The notes: generated by a model not told the origin, from the letters alone. Shown: positions 1 to 8,471, numbered from the stretch's first letter. The stretch is 64,000 nucleotides of DNA from Paenibacillus alvei DSM 29 (GCF_000293805.1 NZ_AMBZ01000010.1:1-64000), one strand, 5' to 3'. Program-made: numbers and translations.

Positions 1-240
1 GCACGGCTCCCTCTGCTAGATGATGCTGTTGCACGGCTCCTTCGGCCAGATGATGCGGGTGCACGGCTTCCTCTGCCAGATGATACGGCTGCACGACTCC
101 CTCTGCTAGATGATGCTGTTGCACGGCTCCCTCTGACAGATGATGCGGGTACACTGCCTCTTCCGCTAGATGATTCGGATGCACGGCTCCTTCCGCTAGA
201 TGACTCGGTTGCACGGCCTCTGCCGCTAAATGAACGGAAG
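1..240. repeat. 30-bp tandem repeat, near-identical units
   Basis: Eight consecutive 30-base units start at base 1. Each has the form GCACGGCTCC, a CTCTGCTAGATGAT-like middle and a variable triplet pair. They encode the HLAEGAV-type decapeptide on the minus strand. Units further into the gene (240-1900) keep the 30-base phase but have diverged strongly. Confidence 0.9.
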
Positions 241-2587
241 CAACACTGCCGTTGGCTAATTTGTCAGAGGTAACGCTCATATTCGCCAGTTTGCTTGAGG
301 TAACCGCCATATCGGCAAGCTTTTCGCTTGATACACTCTCTGGTGATAGCTTCAGCGATGTGATTACATGGTCAGACAAGTGATGAGAATAGATCGAGGA
401 TGAGCTTATGTGCCTGTCGCGCACTGCATGTGTAGCGAGCTTTTCACTCGTCACTGTCTCTTGCTTCAGCATCGCCGAGTCTATCGACTCGGAACGGATA
501 TGTTCGGAGCCAATTGCTCCTGAAGTAATGTGTTCACCCTTAATCGAATACAACTCTATTTCCTGAGTCCCTACAGCGCCTGAACTAATATGGCGAGATT
601 GAATACTATTGTCGGCTAGTGCCTCTGAGGTGACACTCTGATCCGCAAGCTTATGCCGGGTTACAGCATCATCAGCAAGCTGCAAAGTGGTGACACTATG
701 AACAGCCAATTTGCTCGTGGTCACAGCTTCATTGGCAAGGTGTACCGAAGATACAGCATTCGCATCAATATGTCTTCCTTGTACCGCCCCGTGTGCAATG
801 TTCTGCTTATTAACAGCTCCATCCTGCAAATGCCGATTCGCAATGCTGTCCTGTTCAATATGCTCCCCGCTAATTGACTCTTCCTGAATATGAGACGTTC
901 CAACTGCCATTGGCGCAATCTGTTGGTAGCCCACTGCATACTTGGCAATATGACGGGTTTGAATCATGTCGTCGGCAATTTTTTGCGAGGTGATGCTTTG
1001 ATCCGCGATTTTGGAGGAGGTGACAGCTTGATCAATCAATTTCACAGTTGCAACAGATTGATCGGATAGTTTATCCGTCGTGACCGCTTGTTCGTGCAAA
1101 TGCCAGCTATGGATTTCGCCCTCACGCACATGCTTCTGATGAACCGCCTTCTGCTGCAAATGGTCAGATTGAACAGCATCTGCTGCAAGATGTATTGCAT
1201 GAATGGATTGAGATTGAAGATGCTGGCTGCTTATCGACTCCGTTGCAAGATGCGAACCGTCAATTTGGCCGGAGCCAACATGCCGACTTTCTACTGCACG
1301 CTCGGCGATGACACGACCGAGTATGATTTCGTTGGCTAGATGATCGCTTGTAATACTTGAGGGGGCTATTTTCCCGCTCGTAATGGAATGATCACGCAGC
1401 TTGGAGGCCGTTACGGCATCATCACGCAATTTAGAGGTGTCTACAACTTCATTGGCTAAGCTTTCCGTCTGAATAGCGCCGCTGCGAATCTTCTCCGCAG
1501 TTATGGATTGATCCTGAAGCAATTCATTCGAAATGATCAGTTCACTTAAATGCTTCGTTTGAATTGAGCCCTCTGCTAATTTATTGGAATCAATCGTCTT
1601 ATCGGCAAGCTTCTCGGATGTAATACTGCCGTCTTTAATTTTGCCTCCTGTAATTGAACGATCCCTGATTTTGCTCCCTGATATCGCATTGCGGGCAATA
1701 TGCTCCCCTATTATCGCCTCAGGTGCAATTTTCCCGCCTGTAATTGCTTCATCAGCAATCTTGATTGAGGTAACGGCAAAATCCTTCAACGCTTCTGAGT
1801 CTATGCTCTCGCGTTTGATCTTAGTTCCACTTATCGAGTATGTGGCCAGCTTTTCATTGGTAACTGCCTCATCCACAATATCATCGGTATATATAATCGC
1901 TTTTGGCCGGAAAATGCTTCTCTTCTCGAACAGTTGTCTTTCCTTCTCTGCCTGCAACGCTTCAGCATCTTCTGTTCGAACTGTTCCATCGCTAACGGTT
2001 TCTTCAGGTAAAACGGAGTTGTCCTGTGAGCTAGACGCGGTCGAGACAGCATCTACTTCTTCATTAGCAACGGTTCCCCTGATTGGCTTGGAAGATTTCT
2101 TAGATTTTTTCTTATCGGAATGGCCGCTTGATTTTGAAAGCCTGTTAACAGATTGCTTCGTTATCGAATCATCTGAACCTGTATGATTTGGATCAGCAGT
2201 TCCTACAGTATCAGTAATGCGCGTCGCCTGTATGTCCTGCTTGCTTTGCCCGATGGATGAAGCAAGCGTTGATGTTGCGGCGCTTCTGCTTGCCTGAACG
2301 TCAAAGGAGATAACCTTGCTCGAGTCCCCTCCTTCTACAGCAGTTCGTTTTCCTTGTACAGAATCATCAGGTGCAATCCATGCTTCCTGAATTTGTGCTT
2401 CTTTGACCTGATTTTGACTGAATTGCTGCGCCGCCGCAAATGAAGTAATCGCCGCTTTATTTGACTGTACTGCACTTTTCGATTTCGATAAACGATCCAG
2501 CATCTTCAGCTCCGATTTATTCGGATTATCTACATAATACGAAGTCCTTTTTCCTTTTTGGGACGAGCTTCCTTTCTTCTTTTTCAA
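1..2587 (-). CDS. Giant decapeptide-repeat protein, partial (runs off the window)
   Basis: An open minus-strand frame starts at a TTG (2585-2587) behind AAAGGAG with 10 bases of spacing, and stays open to base 1, giving 862 codons without a stop. The first ~230 residues are polar, rich in Lys, Ser and Gln, with no signal peptide. From about residue 230 the protein is a run of 10-residue repeats of the type AVTSSKLADE or SITGGKIAPE: hydrophobic at positions 2, 7 and 8, Lys or His at position 6. The DNA therefore has a 30-base period. The last eight units (bases 1-240) are nearly identical (HLAEGAVxxH type), which points to recent expansion. Similar ten-residue repeats occur in phage tail fibres and in Paenibacillus proteins that I recall being annotated as WIAG-tail; the C-terminus that would decide is outside the window. 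The divergent spore-coat gene suggests a spore-surface role, which is inference. Confidence 0.85.
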   Translation of the reverse strand, partial: MKKKKGSSSQKGKRTSYYVDNPNKSELKMLDRLSKSKSAVQSNKAAITSFAAAQQFSQNQVKEAQIQEAWIAPDDSVQGKRTAVEGGDSSKVISFDVQASRSAATSTLASSIGQSKQDIQATRITDTVGTADPNHTGSDDSITKQSVNRLSKSSGHSDKKKSKKSSKPIRGTVANEEVDAVSTASSSQDNSVLPEETVSDGTVRTEDAEALQAEKERQLFEKRSIFRPKAIIYTDDIVDEAVTNEKLATYSISGTKIKRESIDSEALKDFAVTSIKIADEAITGGKIAPEAIIGEHIARNAISGSKIRDRSITGGKIKDGSITSEKLADKTIDSNKLAEGSIQTKHLSELIISNELLQDQSITAEKIRSGAIQTESLANEVVDTSKLRDDAVTASKLRDHSITSGKIAPSSITSDHLANEIILGRVIAERAVESRHVGSGQIDGSHLATESISSQHLQSQSIHAIHLAADAVQSDHLQQKAVHQKHVREGEIHSWHLHEQAVTTDKLSDQSVATVKLIDQAVTSSKIADQSITSQKIADDMIQTRHIAKYAVGYQQIAPMAVGTSHIQEESISGEHIEQDSIANRHLQDGAVNKQNIAHGAVQGRHIDANAVSSVHLANEAVTTSKLAVHSVTTLQLADDAVTRHKLADQSVTSEALADNSIQSRHISSGAVGTQEIELYSIKGEHITSGAIGSEHIRSESIDSAMLKQETVTSEKLATHAVRDRHISSSSIYSHHLSDHVITSLKLSPESVSSEKLADMAVTSSKLANMSVTSDKLANGSVASVHLAAEAVQPSHLAEGAVHPNHLAEEAVYPHHLSEGAVQQHHLAEGVVQPYHLAEEAVHPHHLAEGAVQQHHLAEGAV

Positions 2588-2676
2588 TCTGCGCACTCTC
2601 CTTTCCGATGGGCTTCTACCTACACCTACCCCATCATATGCACCTAACCGGCTCCCCGACACTCGCCTAAGCGTGA

Positions 2677-2940
2677 ATCTCTATTCATCGACAAGGGTGT
2701 ATCCTTGTTAGCCATCCCAGCATCCATTCATTCCTCTTCAATCTGTATGAAGCAGGCTTCGAATCCAATTCTTCTATACTCGTCCAAGCCGCAGCTAAAG
2801 GACATGCATACGATGCAATACCCGCCGACGGCTGGCTGCTTATCGCATGTTTCCTTAAGGAGGTAAGGCTATGTCCGACAATCGAATTGGAATATTGTTC
2901 AGTGCACGAATGCTGCGTGAATTTATCAATGGCAAATTGA
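2677..2940 (+). other. Unassigned open frame overlapping the yheC/D start
   Basis: Between the repeat gene and yheC/D one plus-strand frame is open for 88 codons, from just after a TGA at 2674 to a TGA at 2938. Its translation has a protein-like look (SHPSIHSFLFNLYEAGFES, then QAAAKGHAYDAIPADGW). There is no ATG, GTG or TTG start with a Shine-Dalgarno site, and its end lies inside yheC/D in another frame. It could be a remnant of a lost gene or a chance frame. I do not recognise it. Confidence 0.25.
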
Positions 2941-3968
2941 AATTCGAATCCACTCATTTATATGAAGAGGCAGCACGACAGTACGGACTCGTTCCTTGCT
3001 TCTTCCGAATTGAGGATGTTCATCTTCGCCAAATGGAAGTAGACGCCTATGTAAAGGGCCCCTCCGGCTATGTTCGCTGCCGCATGCCAGTGCCATCGGT
3101 CATTCATAACCGTGCTATTTATAAGCGTTCGTTCTTACATGCACGAGTCCGTTCCTTGGTTCAAGCAAATATTATCTTGTTCAATGAGGTCAATCGCTAT
3201 AGAAAAATAAGCATTTACAACCTGCTGCGGACAGATCCTCTGCTCGTTACTCATTTGCCTAAGACGTTGGTGGCTACCTCGTCTGCCATCTCTGACTTCA
3301 TGACACGCTATGGAGCGCTCATCTTGAAGCCTGACAACAGCAGCGTAGGCCTTGGGCTCACCAAAACGGAAAGAACGAGCAAGGGATGGAGAACGACTTA
3401 CATGCTGCGGACATCAGCAGGACGAGCACGCTGGAGAACCGTAGATTTGCCGGCAGGTGAGCTGCCTGCTGCTGTAAAGCGCGATATGTTGAAAAAAGTC
3501 TATTTGGTTCAGCAATTGCTGCCGCTTGCTCGTTACAAGGGCAGACCCTTCGATCTGCGCGTATCCGTACAGAGAGATGGGTCTAAGCAGTGGCAGATTA
3601 CAGGGATCATCGGTAAGGTCGCACCTCCCTATACGTTCGTTACGAATGCTGCACGAGGAGGGACCACCTATAGATTTGAACAGTTAGCTGCATCTTCATT
3701 TCCTCATCTTGCAATAGATGTCCTTCGGGATCGCATATGCCGCTTTTCTCTGCGTATTGCTTCCCGTTTGTCTAAATCGCTTCCTCAATTGGCTGACCTC
3801 GGGCTTGATATCGGCTTATCTCCCGAGGGTTTGCCTTTATTTATCGAATGTAACGGAAAAGATCAACGTTACGGCTTTCGTGAGGCACATTTACTTGATT
3901 GCTGGAAAGCAACATATGCAAATCCGATTGCTTACGGCGCGGCTTTATTGCATCAAATTAAGGGGTAA
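2871..3968 (+). CDS. YheC/YheD family ATP-grasp endospore coat-associated protein
   Basis: This 365-residue protein begins at ATG behind a full AAGGAGGT site (2857-2864). It matches the YheC/YheD family, ATP-grasp-like proteins of spore formers linked to the spore coat. The middle carries an ATP-grasp loop (ALILKPDNSSVGLGL, about residues 148-162), a strand FDLRVSVQRDG (about 226) and the metal/nucleotide end LDIGLSPEGLPLFIECN (about 311-328). These are the expected order and spacing. It is divergent from the decapeptide-repeat gene and upstream of psd. A weak inverted repeat (3991-3999 with 4029-4037) follows it without a T run. The substrate of this family is unknown. Confidence 0.88.
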   Translation: MSDNRIGILFSARMLREFINGKLKFESTHLYEEAARQYGLVPCFFRIEDVHLRQMEVDAYVKGPSGYVRCRMPVPSVIHNRAIYKRSFLHARVRSLVQANIILFNEVNRYRKISIYNLLRTDPLLVTHLPKTLVATSSAISDFMTRYGALILKPDNSSVGLGLTKTERTSKGWRTTYMLRTSAGRARWRTVDLPAGELPAAVKRDMLKKVYLVQQLLPLARYKGRPFDLRVSVQRDGSKQWQITGIIGKVAPPYTFVTNAARGGTTYRFEQLAASSFPHLAIDVLRDRICRFSLRIASRLSKSLPQLADLGLDIGLSPEGLPLFIECNGKDQRYGFREAHLLDCWKATYANPIAYGAALLHQIKG

Positions 3969-4148
3969 TCGCTCGTTATTACCTTCGTAATGGACTATCA
4001 TATTGAAAATGATGGCGTTCTGTGTCAAGATAGTCCACAGGAAACATGGTTTGATTTCGTTTCTTGAGGTGCTGAAAATACAGGACGCCATTAATGAAGC
4101 GTCTTATAAACCAGGTGATTAATTGAAGATGAAAAAAGAATTTTACGC

Positions 4149-4946
4149 TTGTTAACTGAATTATCCTCCCGCAAGTGGGTATCGCGCATTGCAGGGCGCT
4201 TCGCCAATTCCGGCTTAAGCCGCCGATTTATCCCCACCTTCGCCAAAACGTACAATATCCGTGTGGAAGAAGCTGAGAAGCCAATTGAGCAATACGGAAC
4301 CCTGAATGAATTTTTCACACGCAAGCTGAAGCCGGGAATGCGTCCAATGTCTGCTGAGGCAGATCAATTGGCAAGTCCAGTTGATGCCGTCATCACTGGC
4401 ATGGGTCCAATTCAGGAAGGCAGCATCTTTAATGTAAAGGGGCAGGACTATACGCTCGATGAACTGCTGCATCACTCTCCGCATCGACAAAAATACAATC
4501 ATGGCTACTGCTTTGTACTCTATTTGAGCCCTTCCGATTATCATCGGATTCACGCTCCTGTTACGGGTGTCACAGTAGAAAGCGAACATGTACCCGGACG
4601 CGTCTATCCGGTGAACGACTTCGGTCTGCATCATATGCCGCGGGTGCTCAGCCGAAACGAAAGACTGATCACATACATACGACACCAGTTGGGTGAGGTG
4701 GCCATTGTCAAAGTCGGAGCGCTCAACGTGAGCAGCATCCGCTATGCCGACGATCGAGTTAAAGCTTCATACGAACAAGGGCAAGACCTCGCCTATTTCG
4801 AATTTGGTTCAACCGTTGTCCTGCTTACGGAGACGAATACGTTCCAGCCTTTGGAGGGATTAGCGCTCGGGGCTAAGGTGAGGATGGGCGATTGCTTAGG
4901 GACGTTCCATGCAAAGCCAGAACGAGGACAGAAGATTCCGTCCTAA
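4149..4946 (+). CDS. psd: Phosphatidylserine decarboxylase (start region frameshifted)
   Basis: It converts phosphatidylserine to phosphatidylethanolamine at the membrane. The proenzyme cuts itself at FGST (about residues 217-220), where the serine becomes the pyruvoyl group. SPVDAV (about 76) and SPSDYHRIHAP (about 131-141) are further family motifs. The frame as read can start only at TTG 4149, which has no Shine-Dalgarno site. A better start, ATG 4129, lies 10 bases behind AGGTGA but is one base out of frame across an A6 run (4132-4137). With one more A the N-terminus would read MKKRILRLLTELSSRKW, the usual look of this family. So the gene either lost one A, depends on slippage, or the base is missing from the assembly. 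Confidence 0.9.
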   Translation: MLTELSSRKWVSRIAGRFANSGLSRRFIPTFAKTYNIRVEEAEKPIEQYGTLNEFFTRKLKPGMRPMSAEADQLASPVDAVITGMGPIQEGSIFNVKGQDYTLDELLHHSPHRQKYNHGYCFVLYLSPSDYHRIHAPVTGVTVESEHVPGRVYPVNDFGLHHMPRVLSRNERLITYIRHQLGEVAIVKVGALNVSSIRYADDRVKASYEQGQDLAYFEFGSTVVLLTETNTFQPLEGLALGAKVRMGDCLGTFHAKPERGQKIPS

Positions 4947-4950
4947 ATAA

Positions 4951-5001
4951 AAATAGGCCTTTGATAAGTCGTGATCTAAAGACTTATGCAAAGGCCTATT
5001 T
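4951..5001 (+). terminator. Strong hairpin after psd
   Basis: Bases 4951-4970 pair with 4981-5001 over 20 base pairs with a single bulged G and a 10-base loop. There is no good T tract, so it may end transcription weakly or protect the 3' end. Confidence 0.6.
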
Positions 5002-5102
5002 CAAACGTTTCATTTTTTATATAGTAAACTATTTTCAAATTCCCCATCCAGTATGGGGATTCGGTCATTTACCCAAATCACTCTAAAAACTCTTAAGTAA
5101 CT

Positions 5103-5225
5103 GATTACCAAAGTGCAAGTGCTAATATGTCTTGGACATACAGTGCTCCTGTTACAGGAAACGCAACTCAATATCTAATCCTTAATGTCGGAAATAATTC
5201 TGCAACATCTGAATTTACTACTTAA
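5103..5225 (+). pseudogene. Orphan C-terminal protein fragment
   Basis: An open frame without a start runs from just after a TAA (about 5094) to TAA 5223. It reads like the tail of an exported, beta-rich protein (SANMSWTYSAPVTGNATQYL, then NVGNNSATSEFTT). There is no ribosome site or start codon, so it is most likely the remnant of a deleted gene at the left edge of the island. I do not recognise the family. Confidence 0.35.
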
Positions 5226-5266
5226 GTAATTTATGGTGATTTATGCAACTTACAGGAGGAATTCGT

Positions 5267-5380
5267 TTGCTTGATAAATTAAAACGGGTTATTACCAATC
5301 CGGTTTATTTTATTTACCTGGTAGTTATATTTATAGTTGTTGCGTTCCTGATCGGAGCCTATGCTTTGAATAAATCCTAA
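5267..5380 (+). CDS. Small single-span membrane protein, 37 aa
   Basis: A TTG start lies 7 bases behind a perfect AGGAGG (5254-5259) and opens a 37-residue frame. It has a basic N-terminus (MLDKLKRV), one hydrophobic span (about residues 13-31) and the tail NKS. The strong ribosome site and the T-tailed hairpin downstream (5499-5528) support a real short gene. It resembles tiny membrane peptides or toxins in size and charge only. No antitoxin RNA was identified and no function is claimed. Confidence 0.5.
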   Translation: MLDKLKRVITNPVYFIYLVVIFIVVAFLIGAYALNKS

Positions 5381-5498
5381 ATATAAAAAAGTTCGAAGCC
5401 GCATTTTTATTGTAATTAACAGCCACTAAATTCCACCTTTTAACTGTAACACAGATAGTGGATAGTTTATGACAAGCAGCCTGAGTTAAATAACAAGC

Positions 5499-5534
5499 AG
5501 ATGACCTCTGAATTAATCGGGGTCATCTTTTTTT
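5499..5534 (+). terminator. Rho-independent terminator
   Basis: AGATGACC (5499-5506) pairs with GGTCATCT (5521-5528), followed by a run of T. The T run is on the plus strand, so it fits the small gene at 5267. Confidence 0.8.
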
Positions 5535-5539
5535 GCTTC

Positions 5540-5793
5540 GGCGGATTCCAAATCTCGCTTTTGAATATAAATTTGCAGGAGGAACTCACGATGTTCATTT
5601 TATAAAGGGAGATTTCGTCACTGTAGCAAATGCGCGATGGCTGTCTCATATTCAATTCATTCCGATATAGGCGAATCAAACATCTCTAAATTTTGCTTAG
5701 TAGACTTTACAGCCTTCATGCAGTTTTCCTCTATTAGACTTGCTGTTTGGATCGTGAGACCCGCATTTTGATTCGATAGATAAACAGTAAGCG
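5540..5793 (-). pseudogene. Remnant of a third XRE-TPR regulator copy
   Basis: This stretch matches two parts of the intact regulator next to it. Bases 5648-5793 copy its start region (7062-7213), including the upstream segment and MKAVKSTKQ. About 5540-5600 copy a segment inside its TPR part (about 6160-6240). Everything between is deleted and the frame has stops. It is a decayed duplicate at the end of the tandem array. The presumed former start ATG is at 5719. Confidence 0.75.
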
Positions 5794-5806
5794 CTATAAC
5801 TTTATG

Positions 5807-7135
5807 TCAGTTCGGCAGCGATAATCTTTTCAAAATGCTCTTCTTCTGTATTTCGACAATGTAGCCATCCAGCTCCTGGCTAAGTCGAACGACAGAAGCA
5901 TCAGTCAAATTCCGGCCAGCCTCTACCGCGCTAATCATATTCAATCGCGTCTGCTCCATTTGTCTTAACAAGGCCTCGTCCGTATCTGTTAATCTAGTGA
6001 ACATGGTTATCCCCTTCTTGAAAAATTCGATAGCTTCTTTCTGTCTATTCATTCCGCTCAGCAACTTCCCTTTATTGATATAATAGTTTGCAAGCTCATT
6101 GATTTTTATCGGATTTGTGAAGTCTTCTTCCAAATAGTCGGGTTCACGCAGTAGCAACTGTTGGGCGGCATCCATATCTCGTTTTTGAAGATAGATATGA
6201 AGCAGTGAGTTTACGATGTTCAATTTATAAACTGACGATTTCAAGCAGAACTGCAATTGGAAGATGGCCGACTCCACATCTCCTCTTTTCTCATACAGCT
6301 TGGCCTTCATAAAAGCGACATGATCCTTCAGGAATGGGAATCGGGTCAAGCTAATACGTGCTAAATACTGCTCTGCCAATTCATAGTTGGATTTCTTAAA
6401 GTAAGATGAACTAATAAGCAGAATGGAATATGCTTTATAGGTACTGTCTTTCCCGTCACTGTCCAGCAGCAATTTGCTAAACTCAATACTTTCCTTATAA
6501 AAATGCAAGGTATATGCATGTACACCTAACTTGTAATAGAGAATAATGCGTTCATCACACGACAAAAATTCAGCATAGGACAACACCTTTTTTCCCGAAA
6601 GATAAGTTTCCGCCATTTTGCTGAAGTTATCCCGCTCCACGAGATAGCGATAATACTTTCCTTTGGCAACATAAGTATCCATGCCTCGCATTTGAGCATG
6701 TGCAATTGCATAATCCATTAACGCAAGCCGATGCTCAATACTGCCCGATCCTTGTTGTACAACGCTCATTAGCTTGCCTAGCTGTGCTTCAGTGCTCTCG
6801 TCTTTACAGGCCAATACATGCACCATTACATCTCTTGCAAGCGAAATATCACCTTCTGCAGAGACGAGCTGTTGCAGCAGACCAAGCCATATGTCCGAAT
6901 GAATTTTCGTAGTGGCTAGTGCCGTCACTACCTCATGAGCAGGAATATTCAAAGCCGTGAAGATTGAGTCCAACGAAGCATAATCTCTTGGAGTACCACC
7001 ATATTCTAGAATCGAAATCATTTTTCGATGTACACCAGATATTTTCACAAGATCTTGCTGGGTCATATTCAATTCATGCCGATATCGGCGAATTAACACC
7101 CCCAAATTCTGTTTAGTAGACTTTACAGCCCTCAT
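5807..7135 (-). CDS. XRE-TPR regulator with C-terminal Spo0E-like domain
   Basis: This 442-residue protein begins at ATG 7135, placed 8 bases behind GGAGG; a longer in-frame start at 7213 has no ribosome site. Residues ~10-65 form an XRE-type helix-turn-helix (RYRHELNMTQQDL). Residues ~110-385 are helical tetratricopeptide-like repeats, the plan of RRNPP peptide-sensing regulators. Residues ~389-437 look like a Spo0E-family domain: LLRQMEQTRLNMISAVEAG, then LTDASVVRLSQELD, with the family signature SQELD at 419-423. Known Spo0E proteins dephosphorylate the sporulation regulator Spo0A. A peptide-sensing TPR fused to such a domain would link cell-cell signalling to sporulation in one chain; this is inference. 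No propeptide gene of its own was found, since a decayed copy follows directly. Confidence 0.82.
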   Translation of the reverse strand: MRAVKSTKQNLGVLIRRYRHELNMTQQDLVKISGVHRKMISILEYGGTPRDYASLDSIFTALNIPAHEVVTALATTKIHSDIWLGLLQQLVSAEGDISLARDVMVHVLACKDESTEAQLGKLMSVVQQGSGSIEHRLALMDYAIAHAQMRGMDTYVAKGKYYRYLVERDNFSKMAETYLSGKKVLSYAEFLSCDERIILYYKLGVHAYTLHFYKESIEFSKLLLDSDGKDSTYKAYSILLISSSYFKKSNYELAEQYLARISLTRFPFLKDHVAFMKAKLYEKRGDVESAIFQLQFCLKSSVYKLNIVNSLLHIYLQKRDMDAAQQLLLREPDYLEEDFTNPIKINELANYYINKGKLLSGMNRQKEAIEFFKKGITMFTRLTDTDEALLRQMEQTRLNMISAVEAGRNLTDASVVRLSQELDGYIVEIQKKSILKRLSLPN

Positions 7136-7219
7136 GCATCTTTCCTCCATTAAACTTGCTGTTTGAATCGTGGGTACCACATTTTGTTGCGATAGATAAA
7201 CAGTCGCGCCCATATTTCA

Positions 7220-8136
7220 TCAATTTCTTAATAGGGAGCTTTTCAATATCCCCTTTTTCTGTATTTCAACAATATATCAAGCTCTTGACTGAGCTGTACA
7301 ACAGAGGCATCTGTTAAGTTGCACCCCGTTTTACCCGCGCTCATCATACTCAACCGTGTCCGTTCAGCTTCCGTAATAGCTCTATATCGTTTTCAGTCAA
7401 TTCAACAAACATGCTTACACTTTGAATATAACAATCAACGGCTTCACTGTTCTTTCCCCATCGATGAAGCCATATTTCTTTAATTTTGTAATAGTATGCG
7501 GTTCCTGATATTGAAATCGGATTTAAGTAGTTTACATTGAGGTATATATGTTTCTTGTTGGAGTAGTTGCCTAGCTGAAGACCTATCATTTTTTGATAGA
7601 TACAATTCTAGAAGTGAATTCACAATGCCTATTTTTATAAGAAGACACTGTAAAACATTTTTGCAATTGGCTAATTGCCAATTCTATGTCTCCTCTTTTT
7701 TCATGGAGTTTAGTAGTAAGAAAGCCAACATGTTCTTGTACAAAGGAAAATGGAAACTGGCTATAGATATTCAAATACCTTTCCGCCTCATTATAATCTT
7801 CAAGACGAAAATATGATGAACAAATAAGCAAGGTGGAGTATGCCTTGTAAATGCTCTCTGAGCTATCTTCATCGATTCCTAGCTTAGCCATTTCTATTCT
7901 GGACTAGCTAACCTCTTCTGTCGATAGGGATGCCACTATTTCCGCCACTGGGATACGCAATAGGTAATCAGTGACTTCAACACTGCATGTTCTAGTGGCA
8001 TTTCTCCCTCTTCAATTGCGATAACACTTTCATAGTCTACACCTGCTTCTTTTGCAAATTCCTGCTGTGTCATACTCACATTCCGGTAACATTGAATTAG
8101 TTCCCCGAATTTCTCGTACTCCATAACGGAACCCAT
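7220..8136 (-). pseudogene. Decayed XRE-TPR-Spo0E regulator paralog
   Basis: The start is intact: ATG 8136 behind GGAGGAT, opening with MGSVMEYEKFGELIQCYR and a helix-turn-helix. The frame breaks near 7935 and about 100 residues are missing. TPR-like parts continue at 7586-7891 and 7350-7589 in shifted frames. The end (7220-7340) still encodes LTDASVVQLSQELD and a YIVEIQKK-like stretch, so the ancestor had the same HTH-TPR-Spo0E plan as its neighbour. There are several frame breaks plus a deletion, so this is real decay and not one sequencing error. Confidence 0.8.
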
Positions 8137-8183
8137 GTAAATATCCTCCGCTATACCGGATAGTCATCGCCTTGCTCCCTAGC

Positions 8184-8414
8184 TCAACCAGCTATTTCAA
8201 TCTCCAAGATTGCCTTTTTTAGCAGTCTTTTCTTTTGAATTTCCACCAAATACTCATCGAGCCGCTGACTAAGCTCAATAACATCGGCGTCAGTAAAAGT
8301 TTTGCCGGCTTCAAGTGCTTCTTGCAGCTGTTCGCGAGCTTTTTCGATTTCATCCAGCAGTATTTCATCCGACAAACTAATTTCATTAGTAGGGATATCA
8401 AAGTAAAACCGCAT
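8184..8414 (-). CDS. Spo0E-like aspartyl-phosphate phosphatase, 76 aa
   Basis: ATG 8414 lies behind GGAGG. Residues ~18-62 (LLDEIEKAREQLQEAL, then FTDADVIELSQRLDEYLVEIQKK) match the small helical-hairpin Spo0E family, whose members remove phosphate from Spo0A and so hold back sporulation. The signature here is SQRLD (49-53) in place of SQELD. The sequence is strikingly close to the C-terminal domain of the regulator at 5807-7135, including the VEIQKK tail, which suggests that one arose from the other by fusion or fission. It leads the minus-strand group in front of the decayed regulator, 47 bases away. Confidence 0.78.
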   Translation of the reverse strand: MRFYFDIPTNEISLSDEILLDEIEKAREQLQEALEAGKTFTDADVIELSQRLDEYLVEIQKKRLLKKAILEIEIAG

Positions 8415-8471
8415 CTTGTTAGCCTCCCGATTTAATGAGATTCTATTTTATAGTGATTGTTTCTATTATCC

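Noticed and set aside
1-1900. CRISPR-like 30-base periodicity
   Set aside because: The repeats are contiguous without spacers, keep a coding frame of ten residues and diverge gradually, so this is coding tandem repetition.
1584-2186. 200-residue plus-strand open frame
   Set aside because: It is antisense to the decapeptide-repeat gene and is open only because of the repeat composition. It has no ribosome site.
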